Below are positions 25,201-37,149 of a stretch of 64,000 bases of DNA, piece after piece. Each line of letters begins with the position of its first letter. The first letter of the stretch is position 1. The position numbers and the translations under genes were made by a program. The DNA is from Chaetoderma sp. LZ-2023a. Its lineage: Eukaryota; Mollusca; Caudofoveata; Chaetodermatida; Chaetodermatidae. The notes beneath the pieces were generated by a model. The model was not told the DNA's origin. It was given only the letters and a program-made list of their open reading frames with translations, and did not search any database. The stretch spans positions 21,814,795 through 21,878,794 of the forward strand of contig CM067372.1 of the NCBI GenBank assembly GCA_034401795.1, given 5' to 3'.

Positions 25201-28200
25201 CTACTTCTAACCTTGTCTTATGCCTTCTCATCTGCTTCACTGAATCCACCCATGGCTGATTTGAGTGCTACTTCTAACCTTGTCTTCAGCCTTCTCATCT
25301 GCTTCACTGAATCCATACATGGCTGATTTGAGTGCTACTTCTATCCTTGTCTTCAGTCTTCTCATCTGCTTCACTGAATCCACCCATGGCTGATTTGAGT
25401 GCTACTTCTAACCTTGACTTCAGCCTTCTCATCTGCTTCACTGAATCCATCCATGGCTGATTTGAGTGCAACTTCTAACCTTGTCTTCAGTCTTCTCATC
25501 TGCTTCACTGAATACATCCATGGCTTATTTGAGTGCTACTTCTAACCTTGTCTTATGCCTTCTCATCTGCTTCACTGAATCCATCCATGGCTGATTTGAG
25601 TGCTACTTCTAACCTTGTCTTCAGCCTTCTCATCTGCTTCACTGAATCCATCCATGGCTTATTTGAGTGCTACTTCTAACCTTGTCTTATGCCTTCTCAT
25701 CTGCTTCACTGAATCCATCCATGGCTGATTTGAGTGCTACTTCTAACCTTGTCCTCAGCCTTCTCATCTGCTTCACTGAATCCACCCATGGCTGATTTGA
25801 GTGCTACTTCTAACCTTGTCTTCAGCCTTCTCATCTGCTTCACTGAATCCATCCATGGCTTATTTGAGTGCTACTTCTAACCTTGTCTTCAGTCTTCTCA
25901 TCTGCTTCACTGAATCCACCCATGGCTGATTTTAGTGCTACTTCTATCCTTGTCTTCAGTCTTCTCATCTGCCTCACTGAATCCACCCATGGCTGATTTG
26001 AGTGCTACTTCTAACCTTGTCTTCAGCCTTCTCATCTGCTTCACTGAATCCATCCATGGCTGATTTGAGTGCAACTTCTAACCTTGTCTTCAGTCTTCTC
26101 ATCTGCTTCACTGAATACATCCATGGCTGATTTGAGTGCTACTTCTAACCTTGTCTTCAGCCTTCTCATCCGCTTCACTGAATCCACCCATGGCTGATTT
26201 GAGGGCTACTTCTAACCTTGTCTTCAGCCTTCTCATCTACTTCACTGAATCCACCCATGGCTGATTTGAGTGCTACTTCTAACCTTGTCTTCAGGCTTCT
26301 CATCTGCTTCACTGAATCCATCCATGGCTTATTTGAGTGCTACTTCTAACCTTGTCTTCAGTCTTCTCATCTGCTTCACTGAATCCACCCATGGCTGATT
26401 TGAGTGCTACTTCTAACCTTGTCTTATGCCTTCTCATCTGCTTCACTGAATCCACCCATGGCTGATTTGAGTGCCACTTCTAACCTTGTCTTCAGCCTTC
26501 TCATCTGCTTCACTGAATCCATCCATGGCTGATTTGAGTGCTACTTCTAACCTTGTCTTCAGTCTTCTCATCTGCTTCACTGAATCCACCCATGGCTGAT
26601 TTGAGTGCTACTTCTAACCTTGTCTTCAGCCTTCTCATCTGCTTCACTGAATCCACCCATGGCTGATTTGAGTGCTACTTCTAACCGTGTCTTCAGCCTT
26701 CTCATCTGCTTCACTGAATCCACCCATGACTGATTTGAGTGCTACTTCTAACCTTGTCTTCAGCCTTCTCATTTGCTTCACTGAATCCATCCATGGCGGA
26801 TTTGAGTGCTACTTCTAACCTTGTCTTCAGCCTTCTCATCTGCTTCACTGAATCCACCCATGGCTGATTTGAGCGCTACTTCTAACCTTGTCTTCAGCCT
26901 TCTCATCTGCTTCACTGAATCCACCCATGGCTGATTAGAGTGCTACTTCTAACCTTGTCTTCAGTCTTCTCATCTGCTTCACTGAATCCATCCATGGCTG
27001 ATTTGAGTGCTACTTCTAATCTTGTCTTCAGTCTTCTCATCTGCTTCACTGAATCCACCCATGGCTGATTTGAGTGCTACTTCTAACGTTGTCTTCAGCC
27101 TTCTCATCTGCTTCACTGAATCTATCCATGGCTTATTTGAGTGCTACTTCTAACCTTGTCTTCAGCCTTCTCATCTGCTTCACTGAATCCATCCATGGCT
27201 TATTTGAGTGCTACTTCTAACCTTGTCTTCAGTCTTCCCATCTGCTTCACTGAATCCATCCATGGCTGATTTGAGTGCTACTTCTAACCTTGTCTTCAGC
27301 CTTCTCATTTGCTTCACTGAATCCATCCATGGCTGATTTGAGTGCTACTTCTAACCTTGTCTTCAGTCTTCTCATCTGCTTCACTGAATCCACCCATGGC
27401 TGATTTGAGTGCTACTTCTAACCTTGTCTTCAGCCTTCTCATTTGCTTCACTGAATCCACCCATGGCTGATTTGAGTGCTACTTCTAACCTTGTCTTCAG
27501 TCTTCTCATCTGCTTCACTGAATCCACCCATGGCTGATTAGAGTGCTACTTCTAACCTTGTCTTCAGTCTTCTCATCTGCTTCACTGAGTCCACCCATGG
27601 CTGATTTGAGTGCTACTTCTAATCTTGTCTTCAGTCTTCTCATCTGCTTCACTGAATCCACCCATGGCTGATTTGAGTGCTACTTCTAACCTTGTCTTCA
27701 GCCTTCTCATCTGCTTCACTGAATCCATCCATGGCTCATTTGAGTGCTACTTCTAACCTTGTCTTCAGCATTCTCATCTGCTTCACTGAATCCACCCATG
27801 GCTGATTTGAGTGCTACTTCTAACCTTGTCTTCAGCCTTCTCATCTGCTTCACTGAATCCATCCATGGCTTATTTGAGTGCTACCTCTAACCTTGTCTTC
27901 AGCCTTCTCATCTGCTTCACTGAATCCACCCATGGCTGATTTGAGTGCTACCTCTAACCTTGTCTTCAGCCTTCTCATCTGCTTCACTGAATCCATCCAT
28001 GGCTGATTTGAGTGCTACTTCTAACCTTGTCTTCAGTCTTCTCATCTGCTTCACTGAATACATCCATGGCTTATTTGAGTGCTACTTCTAACCTTGTCTT
28101 ATGCCTTCTCATCTGCTTCACTGAATCCATCCATGGCTGATTTGAGTGCTACTTCTAACCTTGTCTTCAGCCTTCTCATCTGCTTCACTGAATCCACCCA

Positions 28201-31200
28201 TGGCTGATTTGAGTGCTACTTCTAACCTAGTCTTCAGCCTTCTCATCTGCTTCACTGAATCCATCCATGGCTGATTTGAGTGCTACTTCTAACCTTGTCT
28301 TATGTTATCTCATCTGCTTCACTGAATCCATCCATGGCTGATTTGAGTGCTACTTCTAACCTTGTCTTCAGCCTTCTCATCTGCTTCACTGAATCCACCC
28401 ATGGCTGATTTGAGTGCTACTTCTAACCTTGTCTTCAGCGTTCTCATCTGCTTCACTGAATCCATCCATGGCTGATTTGAGTGCTACTTCTATCCTTGTC
28501 TTCAGCCTTCTCATCTGCTTCACTGAATGCATCCATGGCTGATTTGAGTGCTACTTCTAACCTTGTCTTATGCCTTCTCATCTGATTCACTGAATCCATC
28601 CATGGCTGATTTGAGTTCTACTTCTAATCTTGTCTTCAGCCTTCTCATTTGCTTCACTGAATCCATCCATGGCTGATTTGAGTGCTACTTCTAACCTTGT
28701 CTTCAGCCTTCTCATCTGCTTCACTGAATCCATCCATGGCTGATTTGAGTGCTACTTCTATCCTTGTCTTCAGCCTTCTCATCTGCTTCACTGAATCCAT
28801 CCATGGATGATTTGAGTGCTACTTCTAACCTTGTCTTCAGTCTTCTCATCTGCTTCACTGAATCCATCAATGGCTGATTTGAGTGCTACTTCTAACCTTG
28901 TCTTCAGCTTTCTCATTTGCTTCACTGAATCCATCCATGGCTGATTTGAGTGCTACTTCTAACCTTGTCTTCAGTCTTCTCATCTGCTTCACTGAATCCA
29001 CCCATGGCTGATTTGAGTGCTACTTCTAACCTTGTCTTCAGCCTTCTCATCTGCTTAACTGAATCCACCCATGGCCGATTTGAGTGCTACTTCTAACCTT
29101 GTCTTCAGCCTTCTCATCTGCTTCACTGAATCCATCCATGGCTTATTTGAGTGCTACTTCTAACCTTGTCTTCAGCCTTCTCATCTGCTTCACTGAATCC
29201 ACCCATGGCTGATTTGAGTGCTACTTCTAACCTTGTCTTCAGCCTTCTCATCTGCTTCACTGAATCCATCCATGGCTGATTTGAGTGCTACTTCTAACCT
29301 TGTCTTCAGTCTTCTCATCTGCTTCACTGAATACATCCATGGCTTATTTGAGTGCTACTTCTAACCTTGTCTTATGCCTTCTCATCTGCTTCACTGAATC
29401 CATCCATGGCTGATTTGAGTGCTACTTCTAACCTTGTCTTCAGCCTTCTCATCTGCTTCACTGAATCCATCCATGGCTGATTTGAGTGCTACTTCTAACC
29501 TTGTCTTCAGTCTTCTCATCTGCTTCACTGAATCCACCCATGGCTGATTTGAGTGCTACTTCTGACCTTGTCTTCAGCCTTCTCATTTGCTTCACTGAAT
29601 CCACCCATGGCTGATTTGAGTGCTACTTCTAACCTTGTCTTCAGTCTTCTCATCTGCTTCACTGAATCCACCCATGGCTGATTAGAGTGCTACTTCTAAC
29701 CTTGTCTTCAGTCTTCTCATCTGCTTCACTGAATCCACCCATGGCTGATTTGAGTGCTACTTCTAATCTTGTCTTCAGTCTTCTCATCTGCTTCACTGAA
29801 TCCACCCATGGCTGATTTGAGTGCTACTTCTAACGTTGTCTTCAGCCTTCTCATCTGCTTCACTGAATCCATCCATGGCTTATTTGAGTGCTACTTCTAA
29901 CCTTGTCTTCAGCCTTCTCATCTGCTTCACTGAATCCACCCATGGCTGATTTGAGTGCTATTTCTAACCTTGTCTTCAGCCTTCTCATCTGCTTCACTGA
30001 ATCCATCCATGGCTTATTTGAGTGCTACTTCTAACCTTGTCTTCAGCCTTCTCATCTGCTTCACTGAATCCACCCATGGCTGATTTGAGTGCTACTTCTA
30101 ACCTTGTCTTCAGCCTTCTCATCTGCTTCACTGAATCCATCCATGGCTTATTTGAGTGCTACTTCTAACCTTGTCTTCAGTCTTCTCATCTGCTTCACTG
30201 AATCCACCCATGGCTGATTTGAGTGCTACTTCTAACCTTGTCTTATGCCTTCTCATCTGCTTCACTGAATCCACCCATGGCTGATTTGAGTGCTACTTCT
30301 AACCTTGTCTTCAGCCTTCTCATCTGCTTCACTGAATCCATACATGGCTGATTTGAGTGCTACTTCTATCCTTGTCTTCAGTCTTCTCATCTGCTTCACT
30401 GAATCCACCCATGGCTGATTTGAGTGCTACTTCTAACCTTGTCTTCAGCCTTCTCATCTGCTTCACTGAATCCATCCATGGCTGATTTGAGTGCAACTTC
30501 TAACCTTGTCTTCAGTCTTCTCATCTGCTTCACTGAATACATCCATGGCTTATTTGAGTGCTACTTCTAACCTTGTCTTATGCCTTCTCATCTGCTTCAC
30601 TGAATCCATCCATGGCTGATTTGAGTGCTACTTCTAACCTTGTCTTCAGCCTTCTCATCTGCTTCACTGAATCCATCCATGGCTTATTTGAGTGCTACTT
30701 CTAACCTTGTCTTATGCCTTCTCATCTGCTTCACTGAATCCATCCATGGCTGATTTGAGTGCTACTTCTAACCTTGTCCTCAGCCTTCTCATCTGCTTCA
30801 CTGAATCCACCCATGGCTGATTTGAGTGCTACTTCTAACCTTGTCTTCAGCCTTCTCATCTGCTTCACTGAATCCATCCATGGCTTATTTGAGTGCTACT
30901 TCTAACCTTGTCTTCAGTCTTCTCATCTGCTTCACTGAATCCACCCATGGCTGATTTTAGTGCTACTTCTATCCTTGTCTTCAGTCTTCTCATCTGCCTC
31001 ACTGAATCCACCCATGGCTGATTTGAGTGCTACTTCTAACCTTGTCTTCAGCCTTCTCATCTGCTTCACTGAATCCATCCATGGCTGATTTGAGTGCAAC
31101 TTCTAACCTTGTCTTCAGTCTTCTCATCTGCTTCACTGAATACATCCATGGCTGATTTGAGTGCTACTTCTAACCTTGTCTTCAGCCTTCTCATCCGCTT

Positions 31201-32250
31201 CACTGAATCCACCCATGGCTGATTTGAGGGCTACTTCTAACCTTGTCTTCAGCCTTCTCATCTACTTCACTGAATCCACCCATGGCTGATTTGAGTGCTA
31301 CTTCTAACCTTGTCTTCAGGCTTCTCATCTGCTTCACTGAATCCATCCATGGCTTATTTGAGTGCTACTTCTAACCTTGTCTTCAGTCTTCTCATCTGCT
31401 TCACTGAATCCACCCATGGCTGATTTGAGTGCTACTTCTAACCTTGTCTTATGCCTTCTCATCTGCTTCACTGAATCCACCCATGGCTGATTTGAGTGCC
31501 ACTTCTAACCTTGTCTTCAGCCTTCTCATCTGCTTCACTGAATCCATCCATGGCTGATTTGAGTGCTACTTCTAACCTTGTCTTCAGTCTTCTCATCTGC
31601 TTCACTGAATCCACCCATGGCTGATTTGAGTGCTACTTCTAACCTTGTCTTCAGCCTTCTCATCTGCTTCACTGAATCCACCCATGGCTGATTTGAGTGC
31701 TACTTCTAACCGTGTCTTCAGCCTTCTCATCTGCTTCACTGAATCCACCCATGACTGATTTGAGTGCTACTTCTAACCTTGTCTTCAGCCTTCTCATTTG
31801 CTTCACTGAATCCATCCATGGCGGATTTGAGTGCTACTTCTAACCTTGTCTTCAGCCTTCTCATCTGCTTCACTGAATCCACCCATGGCTGATTTGAGCG
31901 CTACTTCTAACCTTGTCTTCAGCCTTCTCATCTGCTTCACTGAATCCACCCATGGCTGATTAGAGTGCTACTTCTAACCTTGTCTTCAGTCTTCTGATCT
32001 GCTTCACTGAATCCATCCATGGCTGATTTGAGTGCTACTTCTAATCTTGTCTTCAGTCTTCTCATCTGCTTCACTGAATCCACCCATGGCTGATTTGAGT
32101 GCTACTTCTAACGTTGTCTTCAGCCTTCTCATCTGCTTCACTGAATCTATCCATGGCTTATTTGAGTGCTACTTCTAACCTTGTCTTCAGCCTTCTCATC
32201 TGCTTCACTGAATCCATCCATGGCTTATTTGAGTGCTACTTCTAACCTTG
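22180..32250. repeat. 5,025-bp (75-unit) tandem higher-order repeat, two near-identical copies
   Basis: The rare TTATGTTATC (23,276 / 28,301), TTCCCATCT (T at 22,211 / 27,236), GAATCTATCC (27,118 / 32,143) and the GATTAGAG units all recur at 5,025 bp, exactly 75 x 67. Copy 1 is about 22,180-27,205 and copy 2 about 27,205-32,230. By eye I found only a few differences: 22,564 A versus 27,589 G, 25,417 A versus 30,442 T, and 26,971 C versus 31,996 G. Edges are uncertain by about 30 bp. Confidence 0.9.
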
Positions 32251-34615
32251 TCTTCAGTCTTCTCATCTGCTTCACTGAATCCACCCATGGCTGATTTGAG
32301 TGCTACTTCTAACCTTGTCTTCAGCCTTCTCATCTGCTTCACTGAATCCATCCATGGCTTATTTGAGTGCTACTTCTAACCTTGTCTTCAGTCTTCTCAT
32401 CTGCTTCACTGAATCCACCCATGGCTGATTTGAGTGCTACTTCTAACCTTGTCTTATGCCTTCTCATGTGCTTCACTGAATCCACCCATGGCTGATTTGA
32501 GTGCTACTTCTAACCTTGTCTTCAGCCTTCTCATCTGCTTCACTGAATCCATCCATGGCTGATTTGAGTGCTACTTCTAACCTTGTCTTCAGTCTTCTCA
32601 TCTGCTTCACAGAATCCACCCATGGATGATTTGAGTGCTACTTCTAACCTTGTCTTCAGCCTTCTCATCTGCTTCACTGAATCCATCCATGGCTGATTTG
32701 AGTGCTACTTCTAACCTTGTCTTCAGTCTTCTCATCTGCTTCACTGAATACATCCATGGCTTATTTGAGTGCTACTTCTAACCTTGTCTTATGCCTTCTC
32801 ATCTGCTTCACTGAATCCATCCATGGCTGATTTGAGTGCTACTTCTAACCTTGTCTTATGCCTTCTCATCTGTTTCACTGAATCCATCCATGGCTGATTT
32901 GAGTGCTACTTCTAACCTTGTCTTATGCCTTCTCATCTGCTTCACTGAATCCATCCATGGCTTATTTGAGTGCTACTTCTAACCTTGTCTTCAGTCTTCT
33001 CATCTGCTTCACTGAATCCACCCATGGCTGATTTGAGTGCTCCTTCTAACCTTGTCTTCAGCCTTCTCATCTGCTTCACTGAATCCATCCATGGCTGATT
33101 TGAGTGCTACTTCTAACCTTGTCTTCAGTCTTCTCATCTGCTTCACTGAATCCACCCATGGCTGATTTGAGTGCTACTTCTAACCTTGTCTTCAGCCTTC
33201 TCATCTGCTTCACTGAATCCACCCATGGCTGATTTGAGTGCTACTTCTAACCGTGTCTTCAGCCTTCTCATCTGCTTCACTGAATCCACCCATGACTGAT
33301 TTGAGTGCTACTTCTAACCTTGTCTTCAGCCTTCTCATTTGCTTCACTGAATCCATCCATGGCGGATTTGAGTGCTACTTCTAACCTTGTCTTCAGCCTT
33401 CTCATCTGCTTCACTGAATCCACCCATGGCTGATTTGAGCGCTACTTCTAACCTTGTCTTCAGCCTTCTCATCTGCTTCACTGAATCCACCCATGGCTGA
33501 TTAGAGTGCTACTTCTAACCTTGTCTTCAGTCTTCTGATCTGCTTCACTGAATCCATCCATGGCTGATTTGAGTGCTACTTCTAATCTTGTCTTCAGTCT
33601 TCTCATCTGCTTCACTGAATCCACCCATGGCTGATTTGAGTGCTACTTCTAACGTTGTCTTCAGCCTTCTCATCTGCTTCACTGAATCTATCCATGGCTT
33701 ATTTGAGTGCTACTTCTAACCTTGTCTTCAGCCTTCTCATCTGCTTCACTGAATCCATCCATGGCTTATTTGAGTGCTACTTCTAACCTTGTCTTCAGTC
33801 TTCTCATCTGCTTCACTGAATCCACCCATGGCTGATTTGAGTGCTACTTCTAACCTTGTCTTCAGCCTTCTCATCTGCTTCACTGAATCCATCCATGGCT
33901 TATTTGAGTGCTACTTCTAACCTTGTCTTCAGTCTTCTCATCTGCTTCACTGAATCCACCCATGGCTGATTTGAGTGCTACTTCTAACCTTGTCTTATGC
34001 CTTCTCATGTGCTTCACTGAATCCACCCATGGCTGATTTGAGTGCTACTTCTAACCTTGTCTTCAGCCTTCTCATCTGCTTCACTGAATCCATCCATGGC
34101 TGATTTGAGTGCTACTTCTAACCTTGTCTTCAGTCTTCTCATCTGCTTCACAGAATCCACCCATGGATGATTTGAGTGCTACTTCTAACCTTGTCTTCAG
34201 CCTTCTCATCTGCTTCACTGAATCCATCCATGGCTGATTTGAGTGCTACTTCTAACCTTGTCTTCAGTCTTCTCATCTGCTTCACTGAATACATCCATGG
34301 CTTATTTGAGTGCTACTTCTAACCTTGTCTTATGCCTTCTCATCTGCTTCACTGAATCCATCCATGGCTGATTTGAGTGCTACTTCTAACCTTGTCTTAT
34401 GCCTTCTCATCTGTTTCACTGAATCCATCCATCCATGGCTGATTTGAGTGCTACTTCTAACCTTGTCTTATGCCTTCTCATCTGCTTCACTGAATCCATC
34501 CATGGCTTATTTGAGTGCTACTTCTAACCTTGTCTTCAGTCTTCTCATCTGCTTCACTGAATCCACCCATGGCTGATTTGAGTGCTCCTTCTAACCTTGT
34601 CTTCAGCCTTCTCAT
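31530..34615. repeat. 1,541-bp (23-unit) higher-order repeat pair with further partial copies
   Basis: CTTCTGATC at 31,991 and 33,532, CCGTGTC at 31,710 and 33,251, CATGTGC at 32,465 and 34,006, and CACAGAATCC at 32,608 and 34,149 are all spaced 1,541 bp (23 x 67). The second copy holds an extra ATCC near 34,430. The CATGTGC marker occurs again at 35,082 (1,076 bp on, 16 units plus the 4-bp insertion) and 35,819 (737 bp, 11 units), so shorter exchanges followed. Confidence 0.85.
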
Positions 34616-37149
34616 CTGCTTCACTGAATCCATCCATGGCTTATTTGAGTGCTACTTCTATCCTTGTCTTCAGTCTTCTCATCTGCTTCACTGAATCCAT
34701 CCATGGCTGATTTGAGTGCTACTTCTAATCTTGTCTTCAGTCTTCTCATCTGCTTCACTGAATCCACCCATGGCTGATTTGAGTGCTACTTCTAACGTTG
34801 TCTTCAGCCTTCTCATCTGCTTCACTGAATCCATCCATGGCTTATTTGAGTGCTACTTCTAACCTTGTCTTCAGCCTTCTCATCTGCTTCACTGAATCCA
34901 CCCATGGCTGATTTGAGTGCTACTTCTAACCTTGTCTTCAGCCTTCTCATCTGCTTCACTGAATCCATCCATGGCTTATTTGAGTGCTACTTCTAACCTT
35001 GTCTTCAGTCTTCTCATCTGCTTCACTGAATCCACCCATGGCTGATTTGAGTGCTACTTCTAACCTTGTCTTATGCCTTCTCATGTGCTTCACTGAATCC
35101 ACCCATGGCTGATTTGAGTGCTACTTCTAACCTTGTCTTCAGCCTTCTCATCTGCTTCACTGAATCCATCCATGGCTGATTTGAGTGCTACTTCTAACCT
35201 TGTCTTCAGTCTTCTCATCTGCTTCACAGAATCCACCCATGGATGATTTGAGTGCTACTTCTAACCTTGTCTTCAGCCTTCTCATCTGCTTCACTGAATC
35301 CATCCATGGCTGATTTGAGTGCTACTTCTAACCTTGTCTTCAGTATTCTCATCTGCTTCACTGAATACATCCATGGCTTATTTGAGTGCTACTTCTAACC
35401 TTGTCTTATGCCTTCTCATCTGCTTCACTGAATCCATCCATGGCTGATTTGAGTGCTACTTCTAACCTTGTCTTATGCCTTCTCATCTGTTTCACTGAAT
35501 CCATCCATGGCTGATTTGAGTGCTACTTCTAACCTTGTCTTATGCCTTCTCATCTGCTTCACTGAATCCATCCATGGCTTATTTGAGTGCTACTTCTAAC
35601 ATTGTCTTCAGTCTTCTCATCTGCTTCACTGAATCCACCCATGGCTGATTTGAGTGCTACTTCTAACCTTGTCTTCAGCCTTCTCATCTGCTTCACTGAA
35701 TCCATCCATGGCTTATTTGAGTGCTACTTCTAACCTTGTCTTCAGTCTTCTCATCTGCTTCACTGAATCCACCCATGGCTGATTTGAGTGCTAATTCTAA
35801 CCTTGTCTTATGCCTTCTCATGTGCTTCACTGAATCCACCCATGGCTGATTTGAGTGCTACTTCTAACCTTGTCTTCAGCCTTCTCATCTGCTTCACTGA
35901 ACCCATCCATGGCTGATTTGAGTGCTACTTCTAACCTTGTCTTCAGTCTTCTCATCTGCTTCAAAGAATCCACCCATGGATGATTTGAGTGCTACTTCTA
36001 ACCTTGTCTTCAGCCTTCTCATCTGCTTCACTGAATCCATCCATGGCTGATTTGAGTGCTACTTCTAACCTTGTCTTCAGTCTTCTCATCTGCTTCACTG
36101 AATACATCCATGGCTTATTTGAGGGATACTTCTAACCTTGTCTTATGCCTTCTCATCTGCTTCACTGAATCCATCCATGGCTGATTTGAGTGCTACTTCT
36201 AACCTTGTCTTATGCCTTCTCATCTGTTTCACTGAATCCATCCATGGCTGATTTGAGTGCTACTTCTAACCTTGTCTTCAGCCTTCTCATCTGCTTCACT
36301 GAATCCATCCATGGCTTATTTGAGTGCTACTTCTAACCTTGTCTTATGCCTTCTCATCTGCTTCACTGAATCCATCCATGGCTGATTTGAGTGCTACTTC
36401 TAACCTTGTCTTCAGCCTTCTCATCTGCTTCACTGAATCCACCCATGGCTGATTTGAGCGCCACTTCTAACCTTGTCTTCAGCCTTCTCATCTGCTTCAC
36501 TGAATCCACCCATGACTGATTTGAGTGCTACTTCTAACCTTGTCTTCAGCCTTCTCATATGCTTCACTGAATCCATCCATTGCTGATTTGAGTGCTACTT
36601 CTAACCTTGTCTTCAGCCTTCTCATTTGCTTCACTGAATCCATCCATGACTGATTTGAGTGCTACTTCTAACCTTGTCTTCAGCCTTCTCATCTGCTTCA
36701 CTGAATCCACCCATGGCTGATTTGAGCGCTACTTATAACCTTGTCTTCAGCCTTCTCATCTGCTTCACTGAATCCACCCATGGCTGATTTGAGTGCTACT
36801 TCTAACCTTGTCTTCAGCCTTCTCATTTGCTTCACTGAATCCATCCATGGCTGATTTGAGTGCTACTTCTAACCTTGTCTTCAGCCTTCTCATCTGCTTC
36901 ACTGAATCCACCCATGGCTGATTTGAGTGCTACTTCTAACCTTGTCTTCATCATTCTCATTTGCTTCACTGAATCCATCCATGGCTGATTTGAGTGCTAC
37001 TTCTAACCTTGTCTTCAGCCTTCTCATCTGCTTCACTTAATCCACCCATGGCTGATTTGAGTGCTACTTCTAACCTTGTCTTCAGCCTTCTCATCTGCTT
37101 CACTGAATCCATCCATGCCTGATTTGAGTGCTACTTCTAACCTTGTCTT

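Larger units (their letters stand above)
9440..28660. repeat. recurrent nine-unit signature cassette inside the array
   Basis: A fixed order of rare variants recurs: CCTAGTC, TTATGCTATC, a plain unit, CAGCGTTC, CTATCCTTG, GAATGCATCC, TTATGCC, then GAGTTCTAC with AATCTTG. Essentially complete copies lie at about 10,650-11,080, 13,465-13,890, 17,016-17,440, 20,455-20,890, 21,594-22,020, 23,209-23,620 and 28,234-28,650. The last two carry TTATGTTATC in place of TTATGCTATC. Partial copies lie at about 5,930-6,130, 9,440-9,715 and 15,541-15,830. A derivative without CCTAG occurs in 37,285-41,830. Confidence 0.8.
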
